NCBI RefSeq assembly: GCF_007004735.1
Contig: NZ_SSNL01000004.1
Coordinates: forward strand, 558,001-622,000
Direction of reading: 5' to 3'
DNA from: Salinigranum halophilum
Lineage (GTDB): Archaea; Halobacteriota; Halobacteria; Halobacteriales; Haloferacaceae
Length of the DNA: 64,000 nt
Shown: positions 50,807 through 59,814 of the stretch, in pieces
Layout of the letters: every line of letters begins with the position of its first letter
Numbering within the stretch: position 1 is the stretch's first letter
Notes under the pieces: model-generated
What the model saw: only the letters and a program-made list of their open reading frames with translations
What the model was told of the DNA's origin: nothing
The model's database searches: none
Program-made: the position numbers and the translations under genes

Positions 50807-52075
50807 ATGACCCAAGTCGGCCCCGAGGTGATCCCGGTCAACACGGACGTGTTCAATCTCTTCGTCGCGGGAGCGCTGGGTATGCTCCTGGGGCTCGAAC
50901 GGGAGTGGTCGAACAAGGCGGCCGGAATCCGAACGTTCACGCTCACCAGTCTCGTAGGCGTCGCGGCCGCGACCCTCGGCCAGACCGTCCTCGTCGTGCT
51001 GGGCGGGCTGTTGGTGCTCGGGCAGGGCCTCCTGCTCGGTGCTCGCGGACTGGTCTCCGACGCCCGTGGCGAGGGCGTTGCGGACGAGTACGGCCTCGCA
51101 CTGACCACCTCGACGTCACTGCTCGTCGCGTACATCGTCGGAATCCTCGTCGGGACGGACCGCGTCCTCGTGGGGGTCGTCATCGCCATCACCTCGTCGT
51201 TCCTGCTCGTGCTCCGTCGGGAACTCCACCAGTTCGCCCACGAACTCTCACACAACGAGGTCCGCGGTGCCGCGGAGTTCGCCATCATCGCGTTCGTTGT
51301 CTACCCGCTCCTCCCGGCGGGGACCTACGGGCCGTGGGACGCGATCGACCCCCAGCTCATCTGGATGCTGGTGATCGCGGTGAGCGGAATCGGCTTCGCC
51401 AACTACGCCATCATGCAGCGCTACGGCGGCCGAGGGATGCTCATCACCGGCTTCTTCGGCGGCCTGGTCAACTCCACCGCCGTCATCGGCGAGATCGCGA
51501 ACCGGGCGAAGGCCAACGACGGCATCGTGACGCTCGCGGTGGCCACGGTGCTCGTGGCCGACGCCGCGATGGCGGTCCGGAACCTTGTGATCGTGGTCGC
51601 GTTCGTCCCCCAGTCGGCGCTCAGCGTCGGCCTCCCGCTCGGGCTCATCGCGCTCGGTGGGGTGGCCATCACCGCCTACGACCGAAACGTGGGCGGCGAC
51701 ATCGACCTCGACCTCGACTCGCCGTTCAGTAGCCGGAACGCCCTGCTGTTCGGGGTGTTGTTCCTCGTCGTGCTCGTCCTCACCGCGGCCGCCCAGCAGA
51801 CGTTCGGGACCGCGGGCTTTCTCGTCACGAGCTTCCTCAGCGGGCTGCTCTCCAGCGGGACGACCACCACCACGGCCGTCTCCCTCGCGAGCACTGGCCA
51901 GATCACCCCTGCCGTCGCCGCACAGGGCGTCTTGGCCGGCACGCTCGCGAGCATTCTCGTCAAGGTCTGGCTCGCCGCGGGTATCAACCGGACTCTGTTC
52001 GTCCCGGTCATCAGCCGGTCGGCGGTGCTCTCGGTTCTCGGGGTGGCCGGCGTCCTCGCGGTCCAGTTCGTGTGA
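50807..52075 (+). CDS. MgtC/DUF4010-family membrane protein
   Basis: A 422-residue polytopic membrane protein. The N-terminal third has the MgtC/SapB signature (GALGMLLGLEREWSNKAAGIRTFTLTSLVG), and the C-terminal two thirds hold the DUF4010 helices, with FGGLVNSTAVIGEIANRAK and SFLSGLLSSGTTTTTAVSLAS. About twelve hydrophobic segments can be counted. The function of this fusion is unknown; MgtC alone affects Mg2+ or ATP-synthase use in bacteria. It is convergent with the phosphonate transporter operon, with 43 bp between the stops. Confidence 0.88.
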   Translation: MTQVGPEVIPVNTDVFNLFVAGALGMLLGLEREWSNKAAGIRTFTLTSLVGVAAATLGQTVLVVLGGLLVLGQGLLLGARGLVSDARGEGVADEYGLALTTSTSLLVAYIVGILVGTDRVLVGVVIAITSSFLLVLRRELHQFAHELSHNEVRGAAEFAIIAFVVYPLLPAGTYGPWDAIDPQLIWMLVIAVSGIGFANYAIMQRYGGRGMLITGFFGGLVNSTAVIGEIANRAKANDGIVTLAVATVLVADAAMAVRNLVIVVAFVPQSALSVGLPLGLIALGGVAITAYDRNVGGDIDLDLDSPFSSRNALLFGVLFLVVLVLTAAAQQTFGTAGFLVTSFLSGLLSSGTTTTTAVSLASTGQITPAVAAQGVLAGTLASILVKVWLAAGINRTLFVPVISRSAVLSVLGVAGVLAVQFV

Positions 52076-52118
52076 GCCGGTATCGTCGCCAGCCGACCAG
52101 TACGGAAGCGAGCCGTCG

Positions 52119-52910
52119 TCAGCGCACCTTGCGCCGCAGGTACGCTGAGACGACCTCGCTGATAATCACGATTCCGAGGATGGCGAGCAGGATTGTGAGC
52201 ACCTGCTGCCACGCGAAGAAGTTGATGGAAGTGTTCAGTTCGACGCCGATCCCGCCCGCACCGACGAACCCGATGATCGTCGACGCGCGGACGTTGATGT
52301 CCCAGCGGTAGGTGGCCACGCCGATGAACGCGGGTTTGATCTGCGGGACGATCCCGTAGATGGCCGCCTCGATGGGGTTCGCACCCGTCGCGGTGATGGC
52401 TTCGACCTGGCCCGGGTCGATCTCCTCAATGGCCTCCGCGATCAGCTTCGAACAGAAGCCGATCGACCGGACCGCAATCGCGAGCGTCCCCGCGAGCGCG
52501 CCGGAGCCGAAGATGATGACGAACACCAGCGCCCAGATGATGACGTTCACCGACCGCGACGCCGAGATGATGAACTTCCCGAGGAGGAACGAATACCGGT
52601 TGGGCGTGGTGTTCTCCGCACCGAGCAGCGACACCGGCACCGACAGCAAGATCGCGAGCGCGGTCCCGAGGATGGCGATGTGGACCGTCTCGATCATCGG
52701 GCCGATGACCTCCCCGGTGTACCCGACGTTCGGGGGATACATCCGGGTGACGAGGTCCATGAACTCCCGCGGTGCGGTCCCGAGGTAGCTGTACTCGATC
52801 TGTAACAGCTGCCAGGAGACCGCCGCGGCGACGAGACCGAGCAGGATCAGGACGTACCGTCCGAACCGCTGTCGCGGCGTTCGCCGCTCCCAGGTCTGGT
52901 AGTCGGTCAT
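52119..52910 (-). CDS. phnE: phosphonate-type ABC permease (second PhnE)
   Basis: A 263-residue permease. PhnE signatures include VSLLGAENTTPN, RSVNVIIWALVFVIIFGSGALAGTLAIAVRSIG, EAIEEIDPGQVEAITATGANPIEAAIYGIVPQIKP and YRWDINVRASTIIGFVGAGGIG. Six helices are visible. It starts in the stop of the first PhnE gene (4-bp overlap) and closes the phnDCEE operon. PhnE proteins import phosphonates, phosphite or phosphate esters; the specific substrate cannot be assigned. Confidence 0.94.
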   Translation of the reverse strand: MTDYQTWERRTPRQRFGRYVLILLGLVAAAVSWQLLQIEYSYLGTAPREFMDLVTRMYPPNVGYTGEVIGPMIETVHIAILGTALAILLSVPVSLLGAENTTPNRYSFLLGKFIISASRSVNVIIWALVFVIIFGSGALAGTLAIAVRSIGFCSKLIAEAIEEIDPGQVEAITATGANPIEAAIYGIVPQIKPAFIGVATYRWDINVRASTIIGFVGAGGIGVELNTSINFFAWQQVLTILLAILGIVIISEVVSAYLRRKVR

Positions 52911-53719
52911 TGGATCCGCCCCCTGACGTAGGTGCTGATGAGTTCACCGATCATGACGATGGCGATGATCGCGAGGACGATGGTCAAGAAGAAGTCGTAG
53001 TCGTACTTGTCGAAGGAGTTCAGGAGCGTCGCGCCGATGCCCCCGGCCCCGACGATCCCCACGATGGTGCTGTGACGGATGTTGATGTCCCACCGATAGA
53101 TGGTCAGCCCGACGATCCGCGGCATCACCTGCGGGACGACGCCGAACAGGAGCGTCTGCACGCGGCTCGCACCGGTGGCCTCGACGGCCTCCATCTGTCC
53201 GGCGTCGATGTCTTCGATCTCTTCGGCCAGCAGCTTCGCGAAGAAGCCGATCGTCTTGTACGACAGCGCGATCACGCCCGCCAGCGCGCCGATTCCCACG
53301 GCTTTGACCGCGATGATGGCGATGATGAGTTCGTGCAGCGCGCGTGAGCCGGTGATAATCCCTCGGCCGGTCCAGTAGACGGGTTTCGGCGCGATGTTTT
53401 CGGCGGCCATGAACGCCACCGGGATCGAGAGGATCACGCCGACGATGGTCGCGACCACCGACATCGCCACGCTCTCGACCAGCCCCTCGATCAGGAGTTC
53501 GTTCTTGAACTGGGTGGTGACCTCCGGCGGCACCATCCCCTCGACCAGCCCGACGGTCGCCCCCCACCCGGCCGTGATCCGCTCCGGGGAGATCCGCATG
53601 TTCCAGGCGCTCCACAGGAGGAACACCGTGATTAGCACGTACACCGTCCACTTCACGTAGTGGTTGTAGAACGCGGTCGGACGCGACCACGACCGACGGG
53701 GTGATTCTTCTGTCGCCAT
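52907..53719 (-). CDS. phnE: phosphonate-type ABC permease (first PhnE)
   Basis: A 270-residue PhnE-type permease. After a hydrophilic N-terminus and a first helix, it has VAFMAAENIAPKPV, GSRALHELIIAIIAVKAVGIGALAGVIALSYKTIG, EEIEDIDAGQMEAVEATGASRVQTLLFGVVPQVMP and YRWDINIRHSTIVGIVGAGGIG. It directly abuts phnC (adjacent stop and start) and overlaps the second permease gene, so a heterodimeric pore is likely. Confidence 0.94.
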   Translation of the reverse strand: MATEESPRRSWSRPTAFYNHYVKWTVYVLITVFLLWSAWNMRISPERITAGWGATVGLVEGMVPPEVTTQFKNELLIEGLVESVAMSVVATIVGVILSIPVAFMAAENIAPKPVYWTGRGIITGSRALHELIIAIIAVKAVGIGALAGVIALSYKTIGFFAKLLAEEIEDIDAGQMEAVEATGASRVQTLLFGVVPQVMPRIVGLTIYRWDINIRHSTIVGIVGAGGIGATLLNSFDKYDYDFFLTIVLAIIAIVMIGELISTYVRGRIQ

Positions 53720-54553
53720 CTATGTTCGCCTGATATCGCCTTCTTCGCTGACCGATTCGCCCGCGCCGGCAGCGCCCGCCGCGACCTTTCCGGTGGGCCC
53801 GGCCCCCTCGGGAATCTCCTCGCCGCGGTAGATCTGTCCGCGGGCGGTCTCGTCGAGTTCCTCGGGGTCGCCCTCGAACACCTTCTGCCCGTCGCGGAGT
53901 CCGACGACGCGGTCGGCGTACTCCACCGCGAGGTCGACCTCGTGGATGTTGATCAAGACGGGGATGTCGTCCTCGGCGGCGATCTCGGTCAGGAGGTCCA
54001 TGACCGCCCGGGAGGTTTCGGGGTCGAGGCTGCTGGTCGGCTCGTCGACGAGCAGGATCTTCGGGCGCTGGAGGATGGCCCGCGCGATGCCGACTCGCTG
54101 GCGCTGCCCGCCGGAGAGTTCGTCCGCGCGGTTGTTCTCGTGACCTTCGAGGCCGACGCGTTCTAAGACCTCGTAGGCCCGCTCGATGTCCTCGCCCATG
54201 AACTTCCGACGGAAGGCGTCCCAGGTGCTGACGTAGCCGAGCCGTCCCGAGAGGACGTTCTCCATCACGGTCAGCCGCTCGACGAGGTTGTACTCCTGGA
54301 AGATCATCCCCATGTCCCGACGGGCGTTCCGGAGTTTCTTCCCCGAGAGGCCGGTGATCTCCAGCCCGTCGAGTTCGACGCTGCCACCGGTGGGCTCGGT
54401 GAGCCGGTTCACACACCGGATGAACGTACTCTTTCCGGCGCCGCTCGGGCCGATCATCGATACGGTTTCGTTGCCTGTCACATCGAGCGAGACACCTCTC
54501 AGCGCCTCGTCACCCGATGGATACGTCTTCTGTAGGTCTGTTACTGAGAGCAT
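53720..54553 (-). CDS. phnC: phosphonate-type ABC ATPase
   Basis: A 277-residue ATPase with Walker A GPSGAGKS, signature LSGGQRQR, Walker [13 protein letters not shown] and [30 protein letters not shown] and [24 protein letters not shown] are PhnC-like. A Gly/Ala-rich tail of about 35 residues ([20 protein letters not shown]) extends past the usual end and is probably disordered. It lies 48 bp after phnD. Confidence 0.95.
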   Translation of the reverse strand: MLSVTDLQKTYPSGDEALRGVSLDVTGNETVSMIGPSGAGKSTFIRCVNRLTEPTGGSVELDGLEITGLSGKKLRNARRDMGMIFQEYNLVERLTVMENVLSGRLGYVSTWDAFRRKFMGEDIERAYEVLERVGLEGHENNRADELSGGQRQRVGIARAILQRPKILLVDEPTSSLDPETSRAVMDLLTEIAAEDDIPVLINIHEVDLAVEYADRVVGLRDGQKVFEGDPEELDETARGQIYRGEEIPEGAGPTGKVAAGAAGAGESVSEEGDIRRT

Positions 54554-54601
54554 CGTGTGGCTGTGGAATCTGCGTCTTGTAAAAACCGCGACCGACGGCC
54601 G

Positions 54602-55828
54602 TTACTCCGAGAGGTTGCCGGTCTCGTACTCGACTTCCAGCGACTCTTGGATCTGGAGGATGATGTCCCAGACCGTCGCGTAGTCGATCTCGACCCAGGT
54701 GCCGCGGCCCTCGAACTCCTCGGCGATCGAGGTGTCCTGGTAGTCGTAGTCGAGGAACGCCGCCCGGACGCCCTCCTGGATGTCGGGGTGGAGGGTGTTG
54801 ACGTACGAGAACGCCGTCGTCGGGAACGGCTCGGAGGCGTACACGGCCTTGATCTGCGAGGGGTCGAGCTGGTCGTCGCGTGCGACCCGGGCGATACAGG
54901 TCGAACAGACCGGAGCGGCCTCGTAGTCGCCGTTGGCGACGCCGAGTGAGCTCTGCTGGTGGCCGCCGGAGTAGCTCACCTCGTAGTCCTCACCGGGGAC
55001 GACGCCCTCGTTCGCGAACAGCGCGCGTGGCGCGAGGTTCCCGGAGTTCGACGAGGGGTCCGCGTGGGCGACGTTCTGCATCGGGTCGCCGGCGAGGTCT
55101 TCGAGCGAGCCGATGTCGGGGTTGTCGACCTGTGTGATCAAGAACAGACGGTATCCGAACGAGCCGTTCTCGCCGGAGCCGTCGATCTGCACCGAGAAGG
55201 GCACGGCGTTGCCGATGTTCACCGCGTACGGCACCGCCCCCGTCGAGAACCCGGCGAGGTGCAGCCGTTCGGACCGCATCGCCTCGACCTGTGCGGCGTA
55301 CGAGTCCAAGCTGGCGTAGTTGACCTCCTTGCCGGTCTCTTCGGCGATGTTGTCGAGCAGCGGCCGGAGCGTGTCCTCGTAGACCGTCGGGTCCTCCGTC
55401 GGCGTCAGGGAGAACTCCAGTGTGTCGGGGTCGAGCCACTCGCTCTCGTCGTCCGGCGTCTCCGCGACCGGCTGGCCGTACCGCGGCTCGTCGCGGGGGT
55501 TCTCCTGGAGCCGTTCGAGGTCGCTCAGCGACCCGGTCTCGAAACCAGTCTCCAACAGCGTGCTCAGGAGCTGTGGGAACTCGGGGCTCGCCGGGTCGAA
55601 CTCGGGATACGTCGAGGGGTCGGTGTGGGCGGGCATCTCCTCGCCCCCACTGCTGTCGCCCCCGCTACTGCCCCCACCGCTGCCACCGCCGCTGTCGCCG
55701 CCACTGCTCGTTCCCTCGCTCCCGCCGCCCCCACTACTGTCGCCGCCACCACCACTGCAACCGGCGATACTCGCGAGGGTCACCGCGCTCACGCCACTCA
55801 CGAACTTGCGTCGGTCTATTTTGCGCAT
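54602..55828 (-). CDS. phnD: phosphonate/phosphite-binding Tat lipoprotein
   Basis: A 408-residue binding protein. Twin Arg (IDRRKFVSGVSAV) and lipobox (SIAGC) are followed by a 60-residue Gly/Ser linker. The PhnD-type domain begins LEFSLTPTEDPTVYEDTLRPLLDNIAEETGKEVNYAS. The ligand-binding helix start SSNSGNLAPRALF and GHQQSSLGVANGDYEAAPVCSTCIARV are typical of PhnD/SsuA-type type II folds. I take the ATG at 55828, just below a tatatatcgattaatag promoter. It is the first gene of the phnDCEE operon, and no C-P lyase or phosphonatase gene is present in the window. Confidence 0.93.
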   Translation of the reverse strand: MRKIDRRKFVSGVSAVTLASIAGCSGGGGDSSGGGGSEGTSSGGDSGGGSGGGSSGGDSSGGEEMPAHTDPSTYPEFDPASPEFPQLLSTLLETGFETGSLSDLERLQENPRDEPRYGQPVAETPDDESEWLDPDTLEFSLTPTEDPTVYEDTLRPLLDNIAEETGKEVNYASLDSYAAQVEAMRSERLHLAGFSTGAVPYAVNIGNAVPFSVQIDGSGENGSFGYRLFLITQVDNPDIGSLEDLAGDPMQNVAHADPSSNSGNLAPRALFANEGVVPGEDYEVSYSGGHQQSSLGVANGDYEAAPVCSTCIARVARDDQLDPSQIKAVYASEPFPTTAFSYVNTLHPDIQEGVRAAFLDYDYQDTSIAEEFEGRGTWVEIDYATVWDIILQIQESLEVEYETGNLSE

Positions 55829-55935
55829 TATATATCGATTAATAGGGTATGACTTAGTATTTTTCGTACTGAGTCCTCCCACGTTATATCGATACGTATA
55901 TACTAATACGCTGCCGGCGAGTGCGTGCACACCAG
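55829..55935. promoter_or_regulatory. divergent AT-rich promoter, phnD / HAD phosphatase
   Basis: This 107-bp gap is AT-rich. tatatatcgattaatag lies immediately before the phnD ATG and cgttatatcg/cgtatatactaatac before the rightward gene. Short phnD leaders suggest leaderless transcription. No clear long palindrome. Confidence 0.6.
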
Positions 55936-56610
55936 ATGTTCTCGACGACGTCCCCGCTCGCGATCGACATCGATGGCACGATGACCAGGCCCGACGGCGG
56001 CGTCGAACCGCGGCTCTTCGAGCGCCTCCGTGAGTGGGACGCGCCGGTCGTCATCGCCACGGGGAAGTCCTTCGCCTACCCGGTGGCGCTGTGTACGTTC
56101 ATCGGTATCCCCGCTCGCGTCATCGCGGAGAACGGTGGGGTCGTCTACGTCGACGACGACCTCACTATCGAGGGCGACGCGGCCGCGGCCCGGCGGGTCG
56201 CCGAGCGGCTCCGTGCGGACGGCCACCCCGGTGGGTGGCCCGACCCCGATATGCACAACCGATGGCGGGAGACGGAGCTGTCGGTGAGTCGGTCGGTTCC
56301 CGAGGCGTACCTCCGGACGGTGGCGGCCGAACACGGACAGACCGTGGTCGACTCGGGCTACTCGTACCACGTCAAATCCCCGGCGGTGAACAAGGCGACC
56401 GGGCTCCGACGCGCCGCCGACCTCCTGGACGTCGACCCCGCATCGTTCGTCGCCATCGGTGACTCCGCGAACGATGCAGAACTGTTCGACGCCGTGGGCC
56501 GGTCGTACGCCGTCGCGAACGCCGACGAGACCGCTCGCGCACGCGCGGACGTCGTGACCGAACGCGCCTTCTCCGACGGCCTCCTCGAAGCGCTCGACAG
56601 CCTCACGTGA
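55936..56610 (+). CDS. phosphoglycolate phosphatase-like HAD hydrolase (Cof/IIB)
   Basis: A 224-residue HAD phosphatase of the archaeal Pgp type (as in Thermoplasma acidophilum phosphoglycolate phosphatase), releasing phosphate from small phosphoesters. Motifs are I AIDIDGTMTRPDG, II VIATGKS, III HVKSPAVNKATGLR and IV IGDSANDAELFDAVG. I prefer ATG at 55936 to the GTG five codons earlier. It is divergent from phnD and lies beside the other phosphorus genes, consistent with phosphoester salvage. Confidence 0.88.
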   Translation: MFSTTSPLAIDIDGTMTRPDGGVEPRLFERLREWDAPVVIATGKSFAYPVALCTFIGIPARVIAENGGVVYVDDDLTIEGDAAAARRVAERLRADGHPGGWPDPDMHNRWRETELSVSRSVPEAYLRTVAAEHGQTVVDSGYSYHVKSPAVNKATGLRRAADLLDVDPASFVAIGDSANDAELFDAVGRSYAVANADETARARADVVTERAFSDGLLEALDSLT

Positions 56611-56632
56611 CCGTGGCTCGTTTCTCCGACCC

Positions 56633-57433
56633 GTGATCGAGTTCCCCCGACTTCGTCGCCCCGAGTACACCGGCGCGAATCGATGTCACGCCTGCACCGT
56701 CGTGAACGCCGCCTTCCTCCTCGTCGCCGTGGGTGTCGTGGGACGCTGGAGGCCGGTTCTCGCCATCGCCGTCGGCGTCGTGGGGACGGCAGCCATCGCC
56801 CTGCGTGGCTACGTCGTGCCGTTCACGCCGCGCTTCGCGCCCGCACTCGTCGCGCCACTCCCGGGCGAGTTCTTCGACCACACCGCGCCTGCGGTGTCCG
56901 AGGCCCTCTCCGACGTCGCAGACGACGTCACAGACCCGGAGGCCGTCCTCCGAACGCTGGCCGAGGCGGGCGTCGTGTCCGTCGACGGCGACCACCTGGG
57001 CCTTCGCCCGGGGTTCGAGGCGGCCTGGCGCGAACGGATGGACGCTCTCGCCGCGGCCCCCGATGACCGGCTCGCTGCGACGGCCCGTGACGCCATCCCG
57101 GCAATCGCGTCAGCACGGGTCGAACGGACCGGGGCGGAGCGGTTTCTGGTGGTGACCGGTGAGGCGGGGGGAGCCAGCTGGATTCGCCGCCCAGTCGCCC
57201 TCGCGGAGGTCGCCGCGGTCGAAGCACTCCGTGACACCGAGTTCCCGGCGACACACCTGGCGGCCGCCGCGAACGCGCTGTGTGCGTTTCTCGACACGTG
57301 TCCCGCCTGTGGCGACGAACTCGTCGAGGGGCGGCTCGACGACTGCTGTGGTCACGCGCTCGACGGCACCGAGCGCACGCGGCACGGCCTGGCCTGTGAG
57401 CCCTGTGGGGTCGTGTTCAGCCGCTTCGAGTGA
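56633..57433 (+). CDS. hypothetical protein with membrane helices and zinc ribbon
   Basis: A 266-residue protein of unknown function. An N-terminal pair of membrane helices (AAFLLVAVGVVGRWRPVLAIAVGVVG) is followed by a helical soluble domain. A C-terminal zinc-ribbon-like module has CPAC, GRLDDCCGHA and CEPCGVVFSRFE. A further CHAC pair precedes the first helix. Start is the GTG at 56633, 22 bp after the phosphatase stop; the two are probably co-transcribed. Haloarchaeal homologues are likely hypothetical as well. Confidence 0.7.
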   Translation: MIEFPRLRRPEYTGANRCHACTVVNAAFLLVAVGVVGRWRPVLAIAVGVVGTAAIALRGYVVPFTPRFAPALVAPLPGEFFDHTAPAVSEALSDVADDVTDPEAVLRTLAEAGVVSVDGDHLGLRPGFEAAWRERMDALAAAPDDRLAATARDAIPAIASARVERTGAERFLVVTGEAGGASWIRRPVALAEVAAVEALRDTEFPATHLAAAANALCAFLDTCPACGDELVEGRLDDCCGHALDGTERTRHGLACEPCGVVFSRFE

Positions 57434-57782
57434 GTGACCCACGACTGACGTCGTGGGCCTTCTCGGGGCGTCTCTGTGGGCCGGTCAGGAGACGAAGCTC
57501 TCGTCGTGCGTTCGGCTCGGGGGTGGTGGTGTCCGGTCTTCGGCTCGACTCGAGGCGAGCACACAGCACCCGCGAGAGCCGAGACGATACAGAATCGAAC
57601 GCATCCGCGCGACTTCAGGCGCAGAAGGAGGTCGAGTGGCCGGTTCCGACACCCCTGTCTGGCAGCGCTCGCTTTGGCAAGCTACTTGGGCGAGCAGGGT
57701 TTATAACTGGTATGTGTTTTCCGACAACTATCGACACCCGGTTCGTTCTTCCCGGGCAGGTGTGCTTCAGTCCGGGTGAATC
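57434..57782. other. gene-free spacer with terminator-like hairpin and promoter
   Basis: 349 bp. It begins with a perfect hairpin (next entry). The middle is GC-rich without a convincing frame. The last 90 bp contain gcagggtttataactggtat, an AT-rich TATA-like element pointing to the repeat-protein gene. Confidence 0.5.
57438..57457 (+). terminator. hairpin after the zinc-ribbon membrane protein gene
   Basis: CCCACGAC-TGAC-GTCGTGGG, an 8-bp perfect stem with a 4-nt loop, starting 4 bp after the stop codon. No T-run follows, so termination or mRNA 3'-end protection is a guess. Confidence 0.5.
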
Positions 57783-58556
57783 GTGAATCCGAGCCGTGTC
57801 GACTCCATCGTCGACCTAGCCTACGGGCTGTTGATTGCGGTCTCGGTCGGCCTCATCGTCGTTGCCGGGAACGCCGTCGGGCTCGCGTTCGGGTTCGGGG
57901 TACTGATCTCTTACGTCCTCCACGTCGTCTGGAAGATGGCGCGTTTCGACCCGAACTGGATGACGACGGCCGTCAAGGAAACCGTCGAGGAGACCGTCAA
58001 CGAGACGGTGAGTGAGACGGTTGAGAAGACGGTCGACGAGACGGTCGACGAGAAGGTCGGCGAAACCGTCGAGAAGGCGGTCGGAGAGACGGTCGAGAAG
58101 ACGGTCGGCGAAACCGTGGAAAAGACGGTCGGAGAGACGGTCGAGAAGACGGTCGACGAGAAAGTCGGGGAGACGGTCGAAAAGACGGTCGGAGAAACCG
58201 TCGAGAAGACGGTCGGGGAGACGGTTGAGAAGACGGTCGACGAGAAAGTCGGCGAGACGGTGGAGAAGACAGTCGGAGAAACCGTCGAGAAGACGGTCGG
58301 GGAGACGGTTGAGAAGACGGTCGACGAGAAAGTCGGCGAGACGGTGGAGAAGACAGTCGAAGAGACGGTCGAAAAGACAGTGGGGGAAACCGTCGAGAAG
58401 GCAGTCGACGAGAAGGTTGGCGAGACGGTGGAGAAGACGGTCGACGAAAAGGTCGGCGAAAGCGTCGAGAAGACTCTGGAGGAGCAGGCGGCGACTGAGG
58501 CGACAGACAGCGAGGCGGACGACGCCGCCGAGGACGACGAGCCAGAGGACCGATGA
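57783..58556 (+). CDS. membrane-anchored tetrad-repeat protein, coupled to PiT permease
   Basis: A 257-residue protein. Residues 1-60 hold two hydrophobic segments (LAYGLLIAVSVGLIVVAGNA and LAFGFGVLISYVLHVVW). From about residue 62 to 235 it is an almost pure four-residue repeat [TK]-V-x-[EK], often grouped as ETVEKTVG. The tail is acidic. Valine at every fourth position would give one hydrophobic stripe if helical, suggesting a long amphipathic rod or multimer at the membrane; this is inference. The start is a GTG. Its stop overlaps the permease start (ATGA), so the two are made together. No family recognised. Confidence 0.8.
   Translation: MNPSRVDSIVDLAYGLLIAVSVGLIVVAGNAVGLAFGFGVLISYVLHVVWKMARFDPNWMTTAVKETVEETVNETVSETVEKTVDETVDEKVGETVEKAVGETVEKTVGETVEKTVGETVEKTVDEKVGETVEKTVGETVEKTVGETVEKTVDEKVGETVEKTVGETVEKTVGETVEKTVDEKVGETVEKTVEETVEKTVGETVEKAVDEKVGETVEKTVDEKVGESVEKTLEEQAATEATDSEADDAAEDDEPEDR
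57966..58490 (+). repeat. internal tandem repeat (tetrads; 84-bp higher-order units)
   Basis: The DNA repeats in 12- and 24-bp steps, with a higher-order unit of 84 bp encoding VDEK-VG-ETVEKT and two more ETVEKT blocks. Adjacent units share long identical runs including third positions, implying recent duplication or unequal recombination. Confidence 0.85.
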
Positions 58557-59731
58557 GCAGCGTACTCCTCGTCGCCGGTGTCCTCGTCTCGATGTTCGTC
58601 GCGTACAACATCGGTGGGTCGACCACGGGCCCGGCGTTCGGACCGGCCGTCGGTGCCGATGCCATCTCCAAGCCCGTCGCCGCGGGACTGATGGGCGTGT
58701 TCTTCTTCATCGGTGCGTGGACGCTCGGCCGAAACGTCGTGACGAAACTCGGCTCCGAACTGGTCGTCGACACGGGAGTCTTCACGCTCGAAGCCTCCAT
58801 CGCGGTGCTGTTTTTCATCGGAATCGCCCTGCTCGTCGGCAACGTCTTCGGTGTGCCTGCCTCGACGTCTATGACTGCGGTGGGTGCCATCGCCGGCCTC
58901 GGGTTGGCCGGTGACGTGCTGGATCTGGCCGTGATGGGAGAGATCGTCATCTGGTGGGTCGTCTCCCCCATCATCGGCTTTTGGGTCTCGTTGATCATCG
59001 GCCGGTACTTCTACGCCCGACTGAACGAGAAAGTCGCGATAGAACGCAGTCCGGGACCGCTGTTCGACATCGACCGGTCCGGGTTCGTCCCCATCCCGCG
59101 AGTCCACCAGACGACCAACCGCCGAGAGCTCGTCGGGACGTTCACCGTGGTCGCGATCGGCTGTCTGATGGCCTTCTCCTCGGGGACCTCGAACATCGCT
59201 AACGCCGTTGCACCACTGGTCGGCAGTGGCGAACTGGCGATGAATCCGGCCATCATCTTCGGTGGAATCGCCGTCACTATCGGGGCGTTCACCATCGCCC
59301 GACGGACCCTGGAGACGATGGGCAGTGACATTACGGAGCTCCCCCTGACCGCGGCCATCGTCGTCGCGACAGTCTCCTCGGCGCTGGTCGTCTTCCTCTC
59401 GGCGATCGGTATCCCCGCAAGCTTCGTCATCATCGCTACGGTGTCTATCGTCGGGCTGGGATGGGGTCGGGCGACCCGGCCGATGACCGTCCCCGAAGTC
59501 GTCGCCGGCGACGAGGGACCCCCGGTCACGGTCGACGCCCTGGCGGCCGACGAGGAGGGCGAGACGCTCGCCCCCATCGGCGCGGAGGACGCCGAGGACA
59601 TCCCCAGCCCGGGGGCACTGTTCAACCCCGTGACGACCGCCCGGGTCGTCATGATGCAGAACGTCGTGCCGGTCATCGCGACGGTCGGGGCCTATCTCAC
59701 GTTCCGATTCGTCCCGATATTCGGGTTCTGA
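58553..59731 (+). CDS. PiT-family inorganic anion (phosphate/sulfate) permease
   Basis: A 392-residue polytopic permease. The inverted halves each carry the family signature: SMFVAYNIGGSTTGPAFGPAVGA near the N-terminus and FSSGTSNIANAVAPLVGSGE in the second half. VFGVPASTSMTAVGAIAGLGLA is also conserved. PiT members import phosphate with H+ or Na+; the Bacillus CysP branch imports sulfate, and sequence alone does not decide. A hydrophilic segment of about 60 residues (PVTVDALAADEEGETLAPIGAEDAEDIP) separates the last helices. It starts within the stop of the repeat-protein gene. PiT genes in archaea often sit with a PhoU-like partner, which is absent here. Confidence 0.9.
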   Translation: MSSVLLVAGVLVSMFVAYNIGGSTTGPAFGPAVGADAISKPVAAGLMGVFFFIGAWTLGRNVVTKLGSELVVDTGVFTLEASIAVLFFIGIALLVGNVFGVPASTSMTAVGAIAGLGLAGDVLDLAVMGEIVIWWVVSPIIGFWVSLIIGRYFYARLNEKVAIERSPGPLFDIDRSGFVPIPRVHQTTNRRELVGTFTVVAIGCLMAFSSGTSNIANAVAPLVGSGELAMNPAIIFGGIAVTIGAFTIARRTLETMGSDITELPLTAAIVVATVSSALVVFLSAIGIPASFVIIATVSIVGLGWGRATRPMTVPEVVAGDEGPPVTVDALAADEEGETLAPIGAEDAEDIPSPGALFNPVTTARVVMMQNVVPVIATVGAYLTFRFVPIFGF

Positions 59732-59814
59732 ACGGCAGCGGCTGGCTCGCTCGCGGCATCTCGAGCCGAGACAGCGTTTAACCAACCGCACATCCTACCA
59801 GAACATGTGTCAGC

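Noticed and set aside
57911-59791. Long minus-strand frame with repeated STVFSTVSP units
   Set aside because: It is the antisense shadow of the ETVEKTVG repeat and PiT genes; the plus strand has membrane segments, family motifs and a coupled start.
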